Shown here: one piece after another, positions 11,941 through 21,704 of the stretch | How the letters are laid out: each line of letters begins with the position of its first letter | Position numbering within the stretch: the first letter of the stretch is position 1 | Source: Nemertoderma westbladi | Lineage: Eukaryota; Xenacoelomorpha; Nemertodermatida; Nemertodermatidae | Direction of reading: 5' to 3' | DNA: 64,000 nucleotides | Assembly (NCBI GenBank): GCA_032718475.1 | Contig: JAUCBJ010009103.1 | Location: forward strand, 248,001 to 312,000 | Notes under the pieces: model-generated | What the model was told of the DNA's origin: nothing | The model's database searches: none | The model's input: the letters and a program-made list of their open reading frames with translations, nothing else | Translations under genes and position numbers: made by a program

Positions 11941-12238
11941 TACAATCCGCAAAACTATGAAGTTATATTGCTAGAGTTCTAAGGGGCGAGCCATGAGGCA
12001 AGATGTTTGAGGCTTATTTAGATATATTATTACTTAATTTTGACCCCCCAATCGGTATCTATTACAATATGGGCTATATTTTTGGCAGAGTCACAGAGTA
12101 GTCTGAAGTTCCCCAGTATGCCGCTAGGGGGCGAAATGTCTCAAAGTGAAAACCATATGGTAGCCATGAATGGGTTACTAGGCAATAATACTGCATTTTG
12201 CAACGTTAGGCCTATTGCTGACCGAACGAAAACTGCCC

Positions 12239-12312
12239 TGGTTCATGCAGGGATTGAACCCATGGCATACGGGCGATGTGAATTCAATGCAACCACTACA
12301 CCAAGGTGGAAC
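12239..12312 (-). repeat. tRNA-like SINE head (left arm copy)
   Basis: Minus-strand copy of the 74-nt tRNA-like sequence described for 12,790-12,863. The B box has decayed slightly (GGGTTCAATCC). Together the two copies form inverted Pol III-promoter-like segments facing the palindrome centre from both sides. Confidence 0.5.
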
Positions 12313-12372
12313 AGTAACCGTCGAATTCGTTCGTTGACATTCGAATTTGTATGTAAGACTCTCATTTAAGAC

Positions 12373-12720
12373 CTGACACAGACTATGCCTCACTGAGGCA
12401 CTGAGGCATAGACTATACCTCACTGAGGCATAGACTATACCTCACTGAGGCATAGACTATGCCTCACTGAGGCATAGACTATGCCTCACTGAGGCATAGA
12501 CTATGACTCACTGAGGCATAGACTATGCCTCACTGAGGTACTGAGGCATAGACTATGCCTCACTGAGGCACTGAGGCATAGACTATGCCTCACTGAGGCA
12601 CTGAGGCATAGACTATGACTCACTGAGACATAGACTATGCCTCACTGAGGCACTGAGGCATAGACTATGCCTCACTGAGGCACTGAGGCATAGTCTATGC
12701 CTCAGTGCCTCAGTGAGGCA
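12373..12720. repeat. palindromic satellite CATAGACTATGCCTCACTGAGG
   Basis: Tandem copies of CATAGACTATGCCTCACTGA followed by GGCA, some with an extra CTGAGGCA, fill the centre of the giant inverted repeat. Unit lengths alternate between about 24 and 32 bp. CATAGACTATG and GCCTCACTGAGGC are each nearly self-complementary. The strand switches near 12,690, where the copies become the reverse complement. Confidence 0.8.
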
Positions 12721-12789
12721 TAGTCTGTGTCAGGTCTTAAATGAGAGTCTTACAAATTCGAACGTCAACGAACAAATTCGACGGTTACT

Positions 12790-12863
12790 GTTCCACCTTG
12801 GTGTAGTGGTTGCATTGAATTCACATCGCCCGTATGTCATGGGTTCGATCCCTGCATGAACCA
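12790..12863 (+). repeat. tRNA-like SINE head (right arm copy), Gly(CCC)-like
   Basis: A tRNA-like fold is visible: A-box-like TTGGTGTAGTGGTTGC, an anticodon arm ACAT-CGCCCGT-ATGT with CCC at the anticodon position, and a B box GGGTTCGATCC, ending TGAACCA. The first four acceptor pairs (GTTC/GAAC) are intact but the rest of the acceptor stem mismatches, and position 33 is G instead of U. It is therefore a degenerate tRNA-derived SINE promoter rather than a functional tRNA gene. Confidence 0.55.
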
Positions 12864-13284
12864 GGGCAGTTTTCGTTCGGTCAGCAATAGGCCTAACGCA
12901 AAATGCAGTATTATTGCCTAGCAACCAATTCATGGCTACCATATGGTTTTCACTTTGAGACATTTCGCCCTCTAGCGGCAGACTGGGGAACTTCAGACTA
13001 CTCTGTGACTCTGCAAAAAAGATAGCCCATATTGTAATAGATACCGATTGGGGGGTCAAAATTAAGTAATAATTTATCTAAATAAGCCTCAAACATCTTG
13101 CCTCATGGCTCGCCCCTTAGAACTCTTAAGCAATATAACTTCATAGTTTTGCGGATTGTAAACAACAAAGCTAGAGAAGATGTTAATAATATTTTTCAGA
13201 CATGCTCCCATGGGCATGACAGGTTGTCTGTCATGCTTATAATGGCCATTGGTGAGACATCCGCTACTGGGTGTGGGTTCGCAG

Positions 13285-13345
13285 GGGATCGGCCTCCGCT
13301 TTGCAGGACATTGCTTTCGCCGTGAGGACCAGCCAGTGGCTCATT
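13285..13345 (+). pseudogene. short LINE C-terminal fragment
   Basis: RLRFAGHCFRREDQPV is encoded at about 13,292-13,340, matching the LINE tail at 9,660-9,715 nearly base for base. It is only about 60 bp and isolated. Confidence 0.55.
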
Positions 13346-13350
13346 CCAAA

Positions 13351-14725
13351 GTAAAGTACGGGACATTCGTACACAATTTTGAACTTTGATTGCCTGTACA
13401 ATGTTATCCACAGCACATATGTGCACAAAATTGTGCTTGGATTAAACTTTCGAATATCAGCTTTGATTTCGCGAAGCTTATGGCGGGACTTAGTCACTTT
13501 TGAGAAAACACCAGCTTGTCCAATTAAGGTAAAGTACGGATTCGTACGAAATGGTTTTTTTTATTTTATGATTTCAATTCTAAAATTTAGCGAATTGTGC
13601 GCAGGTACGGTGTTGAGTTGATGTTTAGGATAAAGCTGTATTATTAAGCTTAAATAAAAATATAAATATCAGACGAATTGCTGCATTGCTAATTTTTTAC
13701 AGTGTGGTTTGTGTGGTAAAGTATGGGACATTGTTAAGTAAAGTACGGGACCTGTACGAATTTCATGGTCAAAATGGTCTCTTACACTTAACCTAACAGT
13801 AATTTCTGGATAATTAGTGATAATAAAGTGCAACTAAGTATTTCCAACCAAGATATGGATACAAAATGTGGGGCGGCCCACAAATTGACCCGAAGTCTTA
13901 GCATACAGTATGGGTGCTCTTGAGGAGTTGTATGTCATCTGTCTAATTTTTGATCGCTAATACTGTATAACTCGGTCATTTTTAGATGAAATTAAACCAA
14001 ACCTGGTACGTATGAAGTCTGTCAATAGTTTGGAAAGAATCTGAAGTTTAAGGAATCAAAGGTCACATATCAGACAGTCTGTCTGTTGGTACCGATAGTT
14101 TCAAAATTTTGATAAAAACCGAAATAAGTCCGCCAATTAGTGATGAAATATAACCAAACTTGGTACACGTAGTCTGAAAAAAGTTTAGAAATTATTTCAA
14201 TTTCTCTGAAAATGTATCAATTACTGTACTTACCGATCTTCTTATCTGCTAAAAAACTAAATTTTTTGTAATTTGTTGTAAAGTACGGGACTTTACATGC
14301 ATAAACTCAAATATTAGTTAACTGAGGAATGATTCTTAGTTCAAATACATAGTACGTCTATGCTTCCCACTACTATCACCCTAAAGCATTATAACACTCC
14401 TGCCCTCCAGGTTTCATATACTGTATTACATTAATACAGTGCACTAATGTAATCGCCATTATAATGGTAAAGTATGGGACAATTTTCAATTGGCCGTCAT
14501 GATGTTTCTGAGGGAGTAGATTATGAAACTACAGGTAATTGTTTCTTAAGATGACGCAACACAAACGTGCTTTGCATTCCACTGGGTGATTGGGCTTAGT
14601 TAGACTACTTCTCTGTGTATAAATTAAAAATTTCACTATTTTTTGGTAAAGTATGGGACTTTACATGCATAAACCCAAAGATTTCTTGACTGAGGAATGA
14701 TTCTTAGTTCAAATATAGACTCCTA
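13351..14725 (+). repeat. cluster of seven GTAAAGTAYGGGAC motifs and an 80-bp direct repeat
   Basis: GTAAAGTA(C/T)GG(GAC) occurs at 13,351, 13,529, 13,716, 13,738, 14,278, 14,467 and 14,646. At 14,278 and 14,646 it extends to GTAAAGT-AYGGG-ACTTTAC, a perfect 7-bp inverted repeat. These two also begin an approximately 80-bp direct repeat with TGAGGAATGATTCTTAGTTC. No coding sequence is seen between them. Confidence 0.6.
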
Positions 14726-14799
14726 TTCTTACGGCCGACTATGACCTTAGAGTATTATGCATTAAAGATTATGCACTGGTGCATAATCTTTTGCTTTTT

Positions 14800-14962
14800 T
14801 CAGCCTCATGGAGCGAATAAGCATGGTGGACAGCCCATGACTTTCTTGAGGCGCATCATAAAGGACACTGGCCTAGAAGATGCGGATGATCTAGCAAATG
14901 TCATGGGTGATAGAGAGTTGTGGCGGCCCAATTTTGTCGACAAGCCGGCACAGCATTCTTAA
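14800..14962 (+). pseudogene. LINE ORF2 extreme C-terminus
   Basis: The frame reads PHGANKHGGQPMTFLRRI, then TGLEDADDLANVMGDRELWR and ends at a stop at 14,960-14,962. The pattern HG-x4-GQP-TF-x5-DTGL-x2-DDL-x2-VM-DR-x-LW is the usual end of LINE ORF2 proteins of this group. The sequence preceding 14,800 is unrelated, so the copy is heavily 5'-truncated. Confidence 0.65.
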
Positions 14963-14999
14963 AAATGCAGCATGGCGATCATAGTAGAAGTCACAGGGG

Positions 15000-16200
15000 A
15001 TTGATAATCAAAACGGGTTTTGGAACTACCGCTACCATGAAGGGATGTAAGATTTTTAGTAAAACTTTGGATGCAAAGTAAAGATGACATTCTTTACAAA
15101 CACGCTCTCTAATTTTACCAAATGGAAGGGCATTAGAGGTCGTAAGGTAAGATTTTAATGGTTATCATTGGAAGGGGTAATAGTTTAATAGTAAACACGT
15201 TAATAGTATATACGTTTAATAGTATGCAAGTATACACACTATGTATTTAATATACAGTAATTTTATCGGAAACTTATAATGTGACGTCACGATATTGCGG
15301 ACACCCGCCCTCCCCCTCGTCACAAATCGTCACGAAATACCAACCCACCCCCCCCCCCCCCCCCCCTATGTCCAGAGTGCCGTCATTTATGGATGGCCCC
15401 TTATAATTATTTCAAACTTTAAAGTTCATATACAGTATATATCATATTTGATCACTCTATTATATACATTTATTTTCTTAATATTGCGTTGCTAATTTAG
15501 ACTTAGAATCTGTTGTATTGCCGATCAATTAATTGTGTAATTTACTGCGTACATTAATTTCTACTGTAATTCTAAAATAATTACCGGTAATTGAATTACG
15601 TGTATTAATTAATATTCCGTTATTACCATTACAATACCTAAACGGTGGCAGTGATCACTAGCACCTCGGTGCTACTCGCTGTCTCCATCCATCTTAATTC
15701 TTCTTCATACAGTATTTTTATGTTGAATCAATTAAGTTGATGTATTAATGGAAAATAAATTTAATTGATTGATTGCAGGGGCAGCCGGCAGGCCTACTAA
15801 ACTCAAACTGTAATACAACACTTAGTTAGACCTACTGCTGCTGTACTGAAGAAACTTAACTGCAGTTAAAGACCAGACACACTGACACAAGATAACATAA
15901 CAGTCAGACAGTATCATATGGCAGTATGGTTCAGTTCAGCCAGACTGCAGACAGCCTGACAGCGGTGTACTTTAGTCAGTACATCTGTAGATCAGTAGAT
16001 GCTGTAATGCAAACTACTGCACTAAGCACTAGGCCTACTGCCAGACTGCAACTGAAACTATATTGCTGCATATATGGCATTGGAGCATGCCAATTGCTGA
16101 ATTGTGGAGTGCATGGTATGACTGTATTATGGTGGTGGCAAAAATACCGGTACTTCTGTACTTTTTGCTTTTATTTAAGCCAGCAAGCATCTCAATGTGC
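15000..16200. other. noncoding, with a poly-C run
   Basis: No gene is recognised. A poly-C run with little interruption lies at about 15,346-15,366. The 3' half (15,780-16,200) is rich in CAGACTG and TAGGCCTA motifs and leads into the upstream region of RPL35. Confidence 0.5.
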
Positions 16201-16812
16201 TGCAGGCTGATAGGCAGATTACAGGGATAGGCCTATCAGCCTATACTCAGATACTAGTCAGCTAGTACTGTCAGACTGTAGTAGTACTAGTACAGTAGTA
16301 CTGCTGTACTGTAGTTGTACCGGTAGTACTGTACCCTACCACCTACTACCGGTACCTGGGTACTCTGAAATAATTGTTAAAGCAGTTCACCTTCGTGGGC
16401 AGGTGGGGCCTTCTTGCAACACGGCAACACCAAACACCTGAACACGCACTGACAGACTGACGTTTGAAGGTTTCCTGGTTTCTTGTACCGGTAGGGGCTA
16501 CGGCTAGGGCCTACAATAATACCCAAATACTGCTGCACTCTCAGACCTGCAGACTGTAGGCCTATCTCTGTATCTGCCTATGTATTAGAAGACAATTTGC
16601 GGAAATCTGTATTACATATAGGCAGGCAGGTAGGCCTATTACTGTATTACGATACCGGTTGCCGGTAGCCACTGACAGACTGGATAGTAGGCCTAGTGTC
16701 TGACTGTAATACAGTAATAGCCTAATACAGTAGCCTAGGCCTAATACTGTCTGACTGTAATAATATACAGATATAACCTTCATACCGGTGCCGCTATAAT
16801 ATAGTAATAATA
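16200..16812 (+). promoter_or_regulatory. presumed RPL35 upstream region, CAGTACTG/TAGGCCTA-rich
   Basis: Dense, partly palindromic GTACTGTCAGACTGTAGTA, ACTAGTACAGTAGTACTG and TAGGCCTA motifs precede the RPL35 start. GTACTGTCAGACTGTAGT (near 16,267) is found identically upstream of the NDUFA10-like gene (near 32,539). No TATA box or pyrimidine tract typical of ribosomal-protein promoters is clear near the ATG. Confidence 0.35.
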
Positions 16813-17193
16813 ATGTCGTCCTCGTCAAGATTGAAGACTCGAGAACTTCGAGGAAAGAAGAAAGAGGAGCTAATGAAACAATTGGATGAGCAGAAGCAAG
16901 AGTTGTCGCAGTTACGGGTAGCCAAGGTAACGGGTGGGGCCGCCAGCAAACTCTCCAAGATCCGAGTAGTGCGTAAAAACATCGCGAGGATTTTCACAAT
17001 AGCTCACCAAACGCAGAAGGAGAATCTCCGACTCTACTACAAGAATAAGAAGTTTACCCCCAAAGATCTCCGTCCGAAGAAGACTCGAGCAATGCGGCGA
17101 GCGCTTACGAAACACGAGCTGAGTCTCCGAACTTGCAAACAACAGAGACACAGCGCCCAGACCAAGATGAGGAAGTTCGCGTTGAAGGAATAA
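16813..17193 (+). CDS. RPL35: 60S ribosomal protein L35 (uL29), intronless
   Basis: Structural protein of the large cytosolic ribosomal subunit near the peptide exit tunnel. The 126-aa product has the family core [20 protein letters not shown], then [28 protein letters not shown] and the basic block [18 protein letters not shown]. The length is within the usual 122-126 aa. The N-terminus ([11 protein letters not shown]) and C-terminus (KMRKFALKE) are lineage-specific. The ATG is the first in frame. The reading frame is uninterrupted and has no introns, although animal RPL35 genes usually have several. With AATAAA at 17,301 and an A run at 17,317-17,327, this suggests a retroposed, still-intact copy. 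It could instead be the sole gene in an intron-poor form. Conservation argues for recent selection. Confidence 0.93.
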   Translation: MSSSSRLKTRELRGKKKEELMKQLDEQKQELSQLRVAKVTGGAASKLSKIRVVRKNIARIFTIAHQTQKENLRLYYKNKKFTPKDLRPKKTRAMRRALTKHELSLRTCKQQRHSAQTKMRKFALKE

Positions 17194-17300
17194 CCTACTC
17201 GAACCGCTTGTTTTATTTAACAAACAAATAGATAGGCAGAGCAGATGAGTAAGGGGTTGTTTAATAATAATTCGCGAATAATATACGGATTCTTGTTCCA

Positions 17301-17327
17301 AATAAAACCTAATTATTAAAAAAAAAA
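17301..17327 (+). terminator. poly(A) signal and A-run after RPL35
   Basis: AATAAA (17,301-17,306) is followed about 10 bp later by an uninterrupted A tract (to 17,327). The spacing is that of a genomic copy of a polyadenylated transcript end, supporting retroposition of RPL35, but a chance A run at a normal cleavage site cannot be excluded. Confidence 0.55.
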
Positions 17328-17329
17328 TA

Positions 17330-18370
17330 CATTTCATTGGCCATAGGGCTGTGGGGTTTTCGCTGGGACGTTTGGCAACGGCTTCTGAAACATCTGTTGT
17401 GACATCAATTCCACATATTACACCATTCACATACACAATGATGTTAAAGACAAATAGAAAATAACGTTTTCCGTATAATCTTCCTATATACTTCTTTAAT
17501 CAATTTTTAAGCGAAAAATGTCGTTATCTTTTTTTTCCATTTTTTTATACCGCTGTACCGGGAATATGATCCTTCGAAATATATGTAATATATATATATA
17601 TTACTTCTCATTCCCTCCTGTGAGTTATACATTGAAACCTTAAACCAAATCATCTTTCAAGTTTAGTCAATTACAGTTAGTTCTATAAGTAAATAGCTCA
17701 ATACTTATATAAATTGATATGATGTTGCTTAGTTCAAAAGGATGGGGGGGGGGGGGTGTGGTGAAAATTATAGATAAAACCGTTAGTACTGGTAATTAAT
17801 TGTTAGTAGGTTAGGAAACAAACATACCGGTTTTTTGCCGGAATATATTTCAGACTATATATTTTTCTACAATAGGTTTGCACAAAAATGCTGTACCTTT
17901 ACACGGCAGCTCATAGTAAGGGATGGATTTTCGGGCCCGTGGCGCCACGCCATTACATCATTACCATTACACCATTTCAAACAAAGCCATGTATGTAAAA
18001 AAAGAAATGTAAATGTGGTCACAGCACACAGAATGAATTTCTGGTTATTGGGTTTAAAAATTAAAAGTATTTAAGTATATATTTTTATTAATAAATAATA
18101 TTAACTTCAAAATAGGGAAAACAAGGAAATATATTATTTGAAGTACGGTAATAATAATTATTTATACCATGGAAATGAGATGGTGCTTTACTTTAACTCC
18201 ACCTCGAATGTTTAATTTTAAACATGAGCGAGCGTGTTAGGTTATACAGTACATAATATACAGGAACACGATGCCCCGGAATATGGTGTCGTGAATGTGG
18301 TGCATTTATTATATAGAATGAGTTGTAGAAAAATTTGGGGGAGGCGGCATGTCAATGAATAGGGTTGGTG
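17330..18370. other. AT-rich intergenic sequence, nothing recognised
   Basis: Contains a TA run (17,585-17,602) and a G run (17,744-17,755). No credible gene was seen on either strand. Confidence 0.55.
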
Positions 18371-18384
18371 CGCGAAAAATGTGT

Positions 18385-18545
18385 TGGGCTAGAAACAAAT
18401 GAATAAATGGTAAGAAGGTGCCCTGAATTGAGTGGCGGGTGTTTTTTGTAAAAACACGAGAGAAACAAATGGATAAGGGGTAAGAAGGTGCCCTGAATTG
18501 AGTGGCGGGGGCCGGGATGTGTTTTTTGTAAAAACACGAGGAAAC
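18385..18545 (+). repeat. ~75-bp tandem duplication
   Basis: GAAACAAATGRATAA, GGTAAGAAGGTGCCCTGAAT, TGAGTGGCGGG and GTGTTTTTTGTAAAAACACG occur twice in tandem. The second copy has a small G-rich insertion. GTGTTTTTTGTAAAAACAC is itself an imperfect inverted repeat in each copy. Confidence 0.75.
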
Positions 18546-18944
18546 GGTCGAAATGGCGGGTTTAAGTAAGCGTGGGAAGCTAATTTTGAAAATCGGCTAT
18601 GATTGGCTGCTACATATTTGACGTCATTAAGCAGTGCTCTGATAATTTTTATCTTGGTTTCTATATGGAGAGAGATTTTCGATCGATTCAAATTTCAAAT
18701 ACACGTTAAATCTCAATCATTTCACACGCGTCTTTTGACACTAAAATTAATTAAATTCATAAAGGGGAAGATTTATAAAATGTTGTAATGCGGAATGCCC
18801 AGGGTGGCATATTCGCCTAGCGTAATTGTAATTTCATTACACATTACATTAGGCCTATTTATTACATCTCATAAGTATACCAGAATACCAATGATACTAT
18901 AACAATGTACAGTGGGTGGTTTTAATGTAAATGTATACTTAAAT

Positions 18945-19205
18945 AGGTGCTCATTAACTTCTGCTACGAACTCACGTCCCTGATCTGGCATCACGATCTC
19001 CGGTTCCGCCACCCCGTAGCGAGTCATCAATTCGTACAGAAATTCCGCAACGCGAGTCTATTCCAGGAACAGCCTTGGCTTCGGGCCATTTAGTAAAGTA
19101 GTCAGTACATGTCATTATATACGCATTTCCCTTCAGCGTCAATGGTAGCGGCCCTATTAAAACTATTCCAATTCGAGACCAAGTCTGGCTCTTAACTTGA
19201 ATTGA
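18945..19205 (-). pseudogene. Ty3/Gypsy integrase core relic
   Basis: Reading the minus strand from 19,200 gives WSRIGIVLIGPLPLTLKGNA, then TCTDYFTKWPEAKAVPG. After a one-base frame change it gives VAEFLYELMTRYGVAEPEIV and DQGREFVAEV. This is the rve domain of Ty3/Gypsy integrases. The residue before LIGP, normally the first catalytic Asp, is Val here, and the frameshift makes the copy dead. No RT or LTR is adjacent; a 33-base G run at 19,262-19,294 follows on the + strand. Confidence 0.75.
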
Positions 19206-19261
19206 ATTAAGAGTTCGATTTCCGTTTAGTCATACAATTATAGCCCACGAATGCCCATATA

Positions 19262-19294
<33 letters not shown>
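19262..19294 (+). repeat. 33-base poly-G tract
   Basis: Uninterrupted G run followed by ACGGGACGACTGG. It is the longest of about ten poly-G/poly-C tracts in the window. Its exact length may be unreliable. Confidence 0.85.
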
Positions 19295-19296
<2 letters not shown>

Positions 19297-19419
19297 GGGA
19301 CGACTGGACGCAATAAAAATTCATCCCTCTCCAGGGAAAATTCGACGCAAATAACAGCTGATTATTCTCAAAAATAAAACTGTAACCTGTTCTATTGTAG
19401 ATAAGCTTTAAGCATTGTA

Positions 19420-20449
19420 AATAAGCTTTCTCTTAGTGCAGTGGGTGTTCAAAAGCACCGAATGCAGACTGGACAGACTGATGAGGTTCTGATTAAGGAC
19501 ATGGGGGGCGGTTGGCGACTCGCCCTCGCTTCAGCAGATGATAGTGGCAATGGTGGAATTGGTCTATTTATGAATCCAACTGCACATGCAGCATTGGACA
19601 AAATAGAAATCTCTAACCGCATCATCTGTTGCCACTTCTCATGTTCTGGAAGACTGGCTAAGAAGTTTCCTAAGGTGGTTCTGATTGTGTGCTACTCTCC
19701 AACTAGTGTTGCCCCTGTAGAGGAGGTGGAAAATTTCTACCACAATCTACAAGCAGCTACTGATGGAGTGGATTAGCATACATTATTAACATTCCTGGGA
19801 GACTTTAATGCAAGTCTGCATCAATCACCTACATCACCCTGGGTCTATAGCAATAGTGTTAACCGAAATTCCATCCATCTTCAGGATTTGATCTCTGGAA
19901 ATGGATTGTTTTCGGATGGAACCCAGATCAAGAAGCGAACTGGAAAGCTATGGACTCATAGTGAACCCAGTGGTCATAAGTCCCAGATAGACCATATTCT
20001 GTTTCGTAGGAAATACAGGAGCTCTATACAAGACTGTAATGCATTTACACTACGACCCTTCTCCAGTGATCACCGCCTTATTGTGGCCAAGGTAAGACTT
20101 AGTCTGCGTGCTAGCAGAACAACGAAATCTGCCTTGCCGCGGCATGACTGGTCCTCTCAGTTGCAACAGCCAAGTGTGAGATCCAGCTTCACACTACAGC
20201 TGAGCAACAGGTATGAGGTTCTTGCCTCTAAGGCGGCAGATCAATGTGAGGGCTATACTGCCTTCACAGAGGCAGTTAAGTTAGCAGCTGCAGAAACAGT
20301 TCCTGTATACCCTCGAAACAGGAAACGGGCCCCCTGGACTAACAACAAAATTCAGAAGTGCCGAAATGACCTCTACAAGGCGCCGAAAGAGTCCCGACTC
20401 ACACAGACTACAGCGGTCAAGAATGCAGTTAAGGCTGCATCTAGGTCCC
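19420..20449 (+). pseudogene. LINE endonuclease (APE-type) domain relic
   Basis: The + strand encodes an AP-endonuclease-like domain of a LINE ORF2: SGNGGIGLFMN, KVVLIVCYSPTS, FLGDFNASLHQ, GHKSQIDHILFRRKYRS and SSDHRLIVAKVRL, followed by the linker. The usual catalytic Glu of the GxQEHR motif is Lys (GVQKHR). A TAG stop splits the frame at 19,774-19,776. The 5' end is missing. It is cut at 20,449 by insertion of an LTR element. The sequence resuming after that element (30,743 onward) has no clear LINE coding, so continuation there is uncertain. Confidence 0.8.
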
Positions 20450-21678
20450 TGTTCGAGCTTTTAGACCTTTAGCAGTTTAACCTGCCAATTTTAGGTGTCT
20501 TTTTGTATATCAATTATTTAATGTACTGAAGGTACATCAGCCGAAGCCAGCCTGTGCGCGACCATTCACCCACAGTTAAGGGAGACTGGATTCGGATGCT
20601 TTGATAGTGATTGCAGTGTAGACCTACTGTATTATTCGATTGATCGTTAATATATAATCTCTGACAATATATTTACTTTCGGGGAAATATTAACAGTTCC
20701 TTTAGGACGTGGCGCTTTAAGTATAAAACAGAGTTATGACTTATACTAATCACAACTGGATGGCTACTGAGTTTCGTAAAAGGCGCATTCTTTAGGAGAT
20801 GCTTTATTAACCTTCACACTACTTCACACGACTATTCACACTACTGCGCACTGATCTGCCGACCGTCACTGAATTTGATCATATATAAGGAGGATCGCAA
20901 CTGACACATGTAGGGATTATGAAATAGCATTCAATTCACACAAAAACCACTATAATGTAAGTCGCAGTTGCTACCGGTAAACCTGTTCCTCTAACCTTTA
21001 GTAATCAAAGAGATTGAGGGTTTTATGATTATTCATCGGTATTCTCCAAATATATCAGCAATATATACCAACATAACACAGTAACACCAATTAATAACAG
21101 AATCAAATAATGCGGTGAACAGTCAGTATGTGTAGTTGAATCGCGTTGCGTAGTGCCGCGGTGTGGCGATTCAGATATGAAGTATGATTCAGCAATGATT
21201 CAGTAGTTGAATTGCGTTGCGTAGTGCCGCGGTGTGGCGGTGTGCTGCGTTAATAGTTTTACGTTCCTTTAATCAAAGCCATCTGATGTTTCTGAGGTTT
21301 AGGTCAAAGTCTGAAACTTCCACAGAAGTACAGAAGAATCCTAAGCCGGTGTTCTGGGCTTAGAAAAGATACACACTGACTGAATTGCGTGGGTTTCTGT
21401 AGAGCACTGTCCAACACAAAGTGAAAATCGCTCTGATTGGCTGAGCCGAACAAAGAACAAAGAGAGATTCAGGTTCCGCGTTGGCAGTAAATCAGCTGAC
21501 AGATTGCGTCATCTGAGTCATCTTCTAGAGTATTAAGCGAATTGCGGCAGAATGGCTAGTTATGTCCACTAAAGCATGCATACAGACATAACGGGTAAAA
21601 ATGGCTTATGTCCGCTAAAAGCACCTACACAGTACATTGCGGAGAAAATGACTGGTTATATCCGCAAAAGCTTTTACA
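20450..21678 (-). repeat. left LTR (3' LTR if minus-oriented), 1,229 bp
   Basis: Begins TGTTCGAGCTTTTAGACC and ends AAAGCTTTTACA on the + strand. It contains CATATATAAGGAGG (TATA-like) and a duplicated GAATTGCGTTGCGTAGTGCC segment (near 21,135-21,240) absent from the other LTR. Tandem TTATGTCCRCTAAA-type motifs lie at 21,560-21,680. Confidence 0.8.
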
Positions 21679-21704
21679 CCGCTCCCAGAAAATGGGATTT
21701 AATT

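Larger units (their letters stand above)
11905..13188. repeat. 1.28-kb giant inverted repeat (long palindrome)
   Basis: Left arm 11,905-12,372 and right arm about 12,725-13,188 are near-identical reverse complements. For example, the complement of ATTAACATCTTCTCTAGC at the left end closes the right end, and the conceptual 109-aa frames at 12,040-12,369 (+) and 12,730-13,059 (-) are almost the same. The arms are about 465 bp, and the 350-bp centre is itself a self-complementary satellite. The arms carry a tRNA-like SINE head and CTCF-like motifs. A cruciform or hairpin RNA would be possible. Confidence 0.85.

Noticed and set aside
12790-12863. Functional tRNA-Gly(CCC) gene
   Set aside because: Acceptor stem mismatches after four pairs and position 33 is not U. 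It lies in a duplicated inverted repeat, so a SINE head fits better.
16562-17436. Minus-strand ORFs overlapping RPL35
   Set aside because: They are antisense shadows of the L35 coding sequence and its flanks.
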